64,000 nucleotides of DNA, taken from contig BAAHQB010000383.1 in assembly GCA_054601695.1 (NCBI GenBank), forward strand, positions 1-64,000, read 5' to 3'. The translations under genes were made by a program, and so were the position numbers. Position 1 is the stretch's first letter. Every line of letters begins with the position of its first letter. Below the pieces are notes generated by a model that searched no databases, was not told where the DNA came from, and saw nothing but the letters and a program-made list of their open reading frames with translations. Positions 56,715-64,000 of the stretch are shown here, piece after piece. The DNA comes from Amorphochlora amoebiformis. Lineage: Eukaryota > Cercozoa > Chlorarachniophyceae.

Positions 56715-56905
56715 TAGAAACGGTTGTGTTTGCATGATGAAGATGAGAAACACTTGTGTTTGCATGATGAATATGAGAAACACTTGTGTTTTTTGCATGA
56801 TGAATATGAGAAACACTTGTGTTTTTTGCATGATGAATATGAGAAACGCTTGTGTTTGCATGATGCATATGACAAACGCTTGTGTTTGCATCATGCATAT
56901 GAGTC
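56715..56905. repeat. 30-33-bp minisatellite
   Basis: Six units of GAGAAACACTTGTGTTTGCA and TGATGAATAT, two with an extra TTT. It begins beside a possible minus-strand 3' splice site (TTTCTAAG at 56718), which the repeat partly copies. Confidence 0.85.
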
Positions 56906-57004
56906 TGTATTATACCGTATTTATCTGCATTTCACATACATATCTTCCGTTGATAATAATGTGCATAGCTTCCATTGGAACTAGTGGATGCGTACAAGCT
57001 TCCA

Positions 57005-61902
<4,898 letters not shown>

Positions 61903-62028
61903 CTGTGTGGTATATTATTTGTTCATATGGATGTCAATGTAATGCTATGTTGGTGTATATATGTGTATATATTATAATGCGTATTTATGTATGAACATAT
62001 ATATATGTGTATATATATATATATATGT

Positions 62029-62106
<78 letters not shown>

Positions 62107-62143
62107 ATATATTATATATATATATGTATATATTGTATAAAGG

Positions 62144-62192
<49 letters not shown>

Positions 62193-62217
62193 GTATAAAT
62201 GTATATATACATAAATA

Positions 62218-62248
<31 letters not shown>

Positions 62249-62349
62249 CATACACAAATATATCTAAATGTATCTTATGTATACATGTGAAAAAATAAAC
62301 GTATATATGTATTATATATACATACATATACACACATATATCATATGTG

Positions 62350-62394
<45 letters not shown>

Positions 62395-62467
62395 GTATAT
62401 ATGAAAACATACATATATGAAAACATACATACATCTATATATATGTCAATATATATATATATTATAC

Positions 62468-62499
<32 letters not shown>

Positions 62500-62514
62500 G
62501 CATATATATATATA

Positions 62515-62558
<44 letters not shown>

Positions 62559-62560
62559 GT

Positions 62561-62649
<89 letters not shown>

Positions 62650-62687
62650 GTATGTTATATATATATATTTGTATGTATATTTTATAA

Positions 62688-62719
<32 letters not shown>

Positions 62720-62729
62720 TGACATATAC

Positions 62730-62764
<35 letters not shown>

Positions 62765-62837
62765 ACCATTAGCATATTTGGATACGCAAGTGTGATTGAT
62801 TGTTTAAGATAAATAATGGTGTCATGTTTAAACTTAG

Positions 62838-63412
62838 AAACGTTAGGAATAGCGAGTATACTTCAGCTTGGAAATGTAGGTCTATACGACTAGATGTAAC
62901 TAATGCTTATGGTTATGTTTTCAACTTGGAATACCAAAGGCCTTTTGAGTATTTGAAAAGTGATCGCTATGTTTAAATTCAAATGTAGCTGTTTATGTCG
63001 GCTAGACAAAGGGGTTAGATCCTTTTAAGTATTTGAAAAGTGATCGCTATGTTTAAATTCAAATGTAGCTGCTTATGTCGGCTAGACAAAGGGGTTAGAT
63101 CCTTTTAAGTATTTGAAAAGTGATCGCTATGTTTAAATTCAAATGTAGCTGTTTATGTCGGCTAGACAAAGGGGTTAGATGGGAATACCAAAGGCCTGTG
63201 AATAGCGTGTACACGTGGACAAGAAATCTTGGAGGCTCCTCCTCTGTGTGTGTGTTATCTTGTATCATGTTATGTTATCTAACATATTGTGATATTATTC
63301 GTATGCTATCTTATCGTTTTGTATTATCTTATGCTAGGCTCTCATGCTTTAAGATACGATGTATACTGCGTTTTAGATATAAATATATGTATATATATAT
63401 TTATATATTTCT

Positions 63413-63456
<44 letters not shown>

Positions 63457-63520
63457 TTGTGAGTGTTGTTTATCATTTATACACGTTGAGATACATAGTT
63501 TTACCTTTATATATACATAC

Positions 63521-63572
<52 letters not shown>

Positions 63573-63629
63573 GAATATAATGGTAAACCTATGTATCTAT
63601 GTATATACAAAAACATATGTATGTGAATA

Positions 63630-63724
<95 letters not shown>

Positions 63725-63966
63725 TACATATGCATCATTCATTTGTATGAAAAAGATTTCGAGAGTGTTAACCATGCTTTTTGAGCTTCTCGGGCTTCGC
63801 CTTACAGTTGGGTCAAATAAAGGATTACAAATTACGATTACGTATTACAATCATCAAGGGAGGGCGCTACATATTCTTAATCAAGCCTCTATCACACTTA
63901 GGAATTTGTCACGGATACAAGCTTAAAGGGCACAGGATGAGTGTTCTGGGTGAGGTCATAGAGTAA
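62838..63966 (+). CDS. Unknown protein, 3' part
   Basis: Exons 62838-62879, 62894-62970 and 63808-63966 (TAA); phases close. The 14-nt gap between the first two is too short for a normal intron; it is open in another frame, so one border may be wrong. Peptide: [33 protein letters not shown] then [26 protein letters not shown] and onward, ending SVLGEVIE. The last exon is beta-rich and basic, preceded by a good acceptor (CGCCTTACAG). Family not recognised. The island 63185-63260 ([20 protein letters not shown]) may be an extra exon or a partial copy of 62894-62970. Confidence 0.5.
62940..63182 (+). repeat. 80-bp repeat, three copies, containing a 5' splice site
   Basis: CCTTTTAAGTATTTGAAAAG, TGATCGCTATGTTTAAATTC, AAATGTAGCTGTTTATGTCG and GCTAGACAAAGGGGTTAGAT occur three times, the first being the end of exon 62894-62970 with its GTTTAA donor. 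A later block at 63181-63200 repeats an earlier part of the exon (GGAATACCAAAGGCCT). Confidence 0.92.
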
Positions 63967-64000
63967 CAGATTACTTTTTAGTGAGTACACCTTATAGGCA

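Overview
This is nuclear DNA of a eukaryote. Small islands of ordinary base composition, usually 30-350 bp, sit in a matrix of (TA)n and related microsatellites. The islands are exons: they have GT and AG borders, their reading phases join from one to the next, and the joined peptides look like known folds. Most of the long open frames in the window (poly-Tyr/Ile, Leu/Ser, Arg/Glu, His/Thr) are microsatellite translations and are not genes. A plant/protist-type mitochondrial gamma carbonic anhydrase, a Zn2Cys6-like protein, TTAGGG-type interstitial repeats and tiny exons suggest a protist outside animals and fungi, perhaps in the SAR or haptophyte range. I cannot name the organism. No rRNA, tRNA, CRISPR array or prokaryotic operon was recognised.

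Layout. A plus-strand gene of unknown family ends at 5013. Converging on it is a large minus-strand gene (23565 to 6195, about 25 exons): signal peptide, von Willebrand A domain with a complete metal site, two IPT/TIG-like domains, one membrane segment and a Pro-rich, basic cytoplasmic tail, which is an adhesion-receptor layout. It shares a short divergent promoter with a plus-strand four-membrane-segment protein (23857 to 26185). A minus-strand gamma carbonic anhydrase lies at 34432 to 27200, with its N-terminus unresolved. A minus-strand gene (49224 to 39358, 13 exons, 647 codons, every phase closed) fuses a prolyl-4-hydroxylase-type Fe(II)/2-oxoglutarate oxygenase to a WD40 propeller through a Ser-Glu-Ser-Lys repeat. 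Divergent from it is an intronless Zn2Cys6-like gene (49531 to 50529). On the right are the 3' part of a coiled-coil gene (minus, ending 51025), the 3' part of a multi-pass membrane protein (minus, ending 57005) and a plus-strand gene ending at 63966.

The most striking pattern is not a gene. Again and again, the 20-100 bp around a real splice junction (intron border plus adjoining exon) has been copied in tandem into the neighbouring intron, with (TA)n between copies or as a compact minisatellite. I found more than twenty cases in several unrelated genes. Such copies would create decoy splice sites and pseudo-exons, and may be how these introns and minisatellites grow. A second pattern is clusters of CTAG-containing motifs in the short intergenic regions at gene 3' ends.

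All gene models were derived by eye from splice signals, phase and peptide plausibility. Family names rest on recognised motifs, not on any search.
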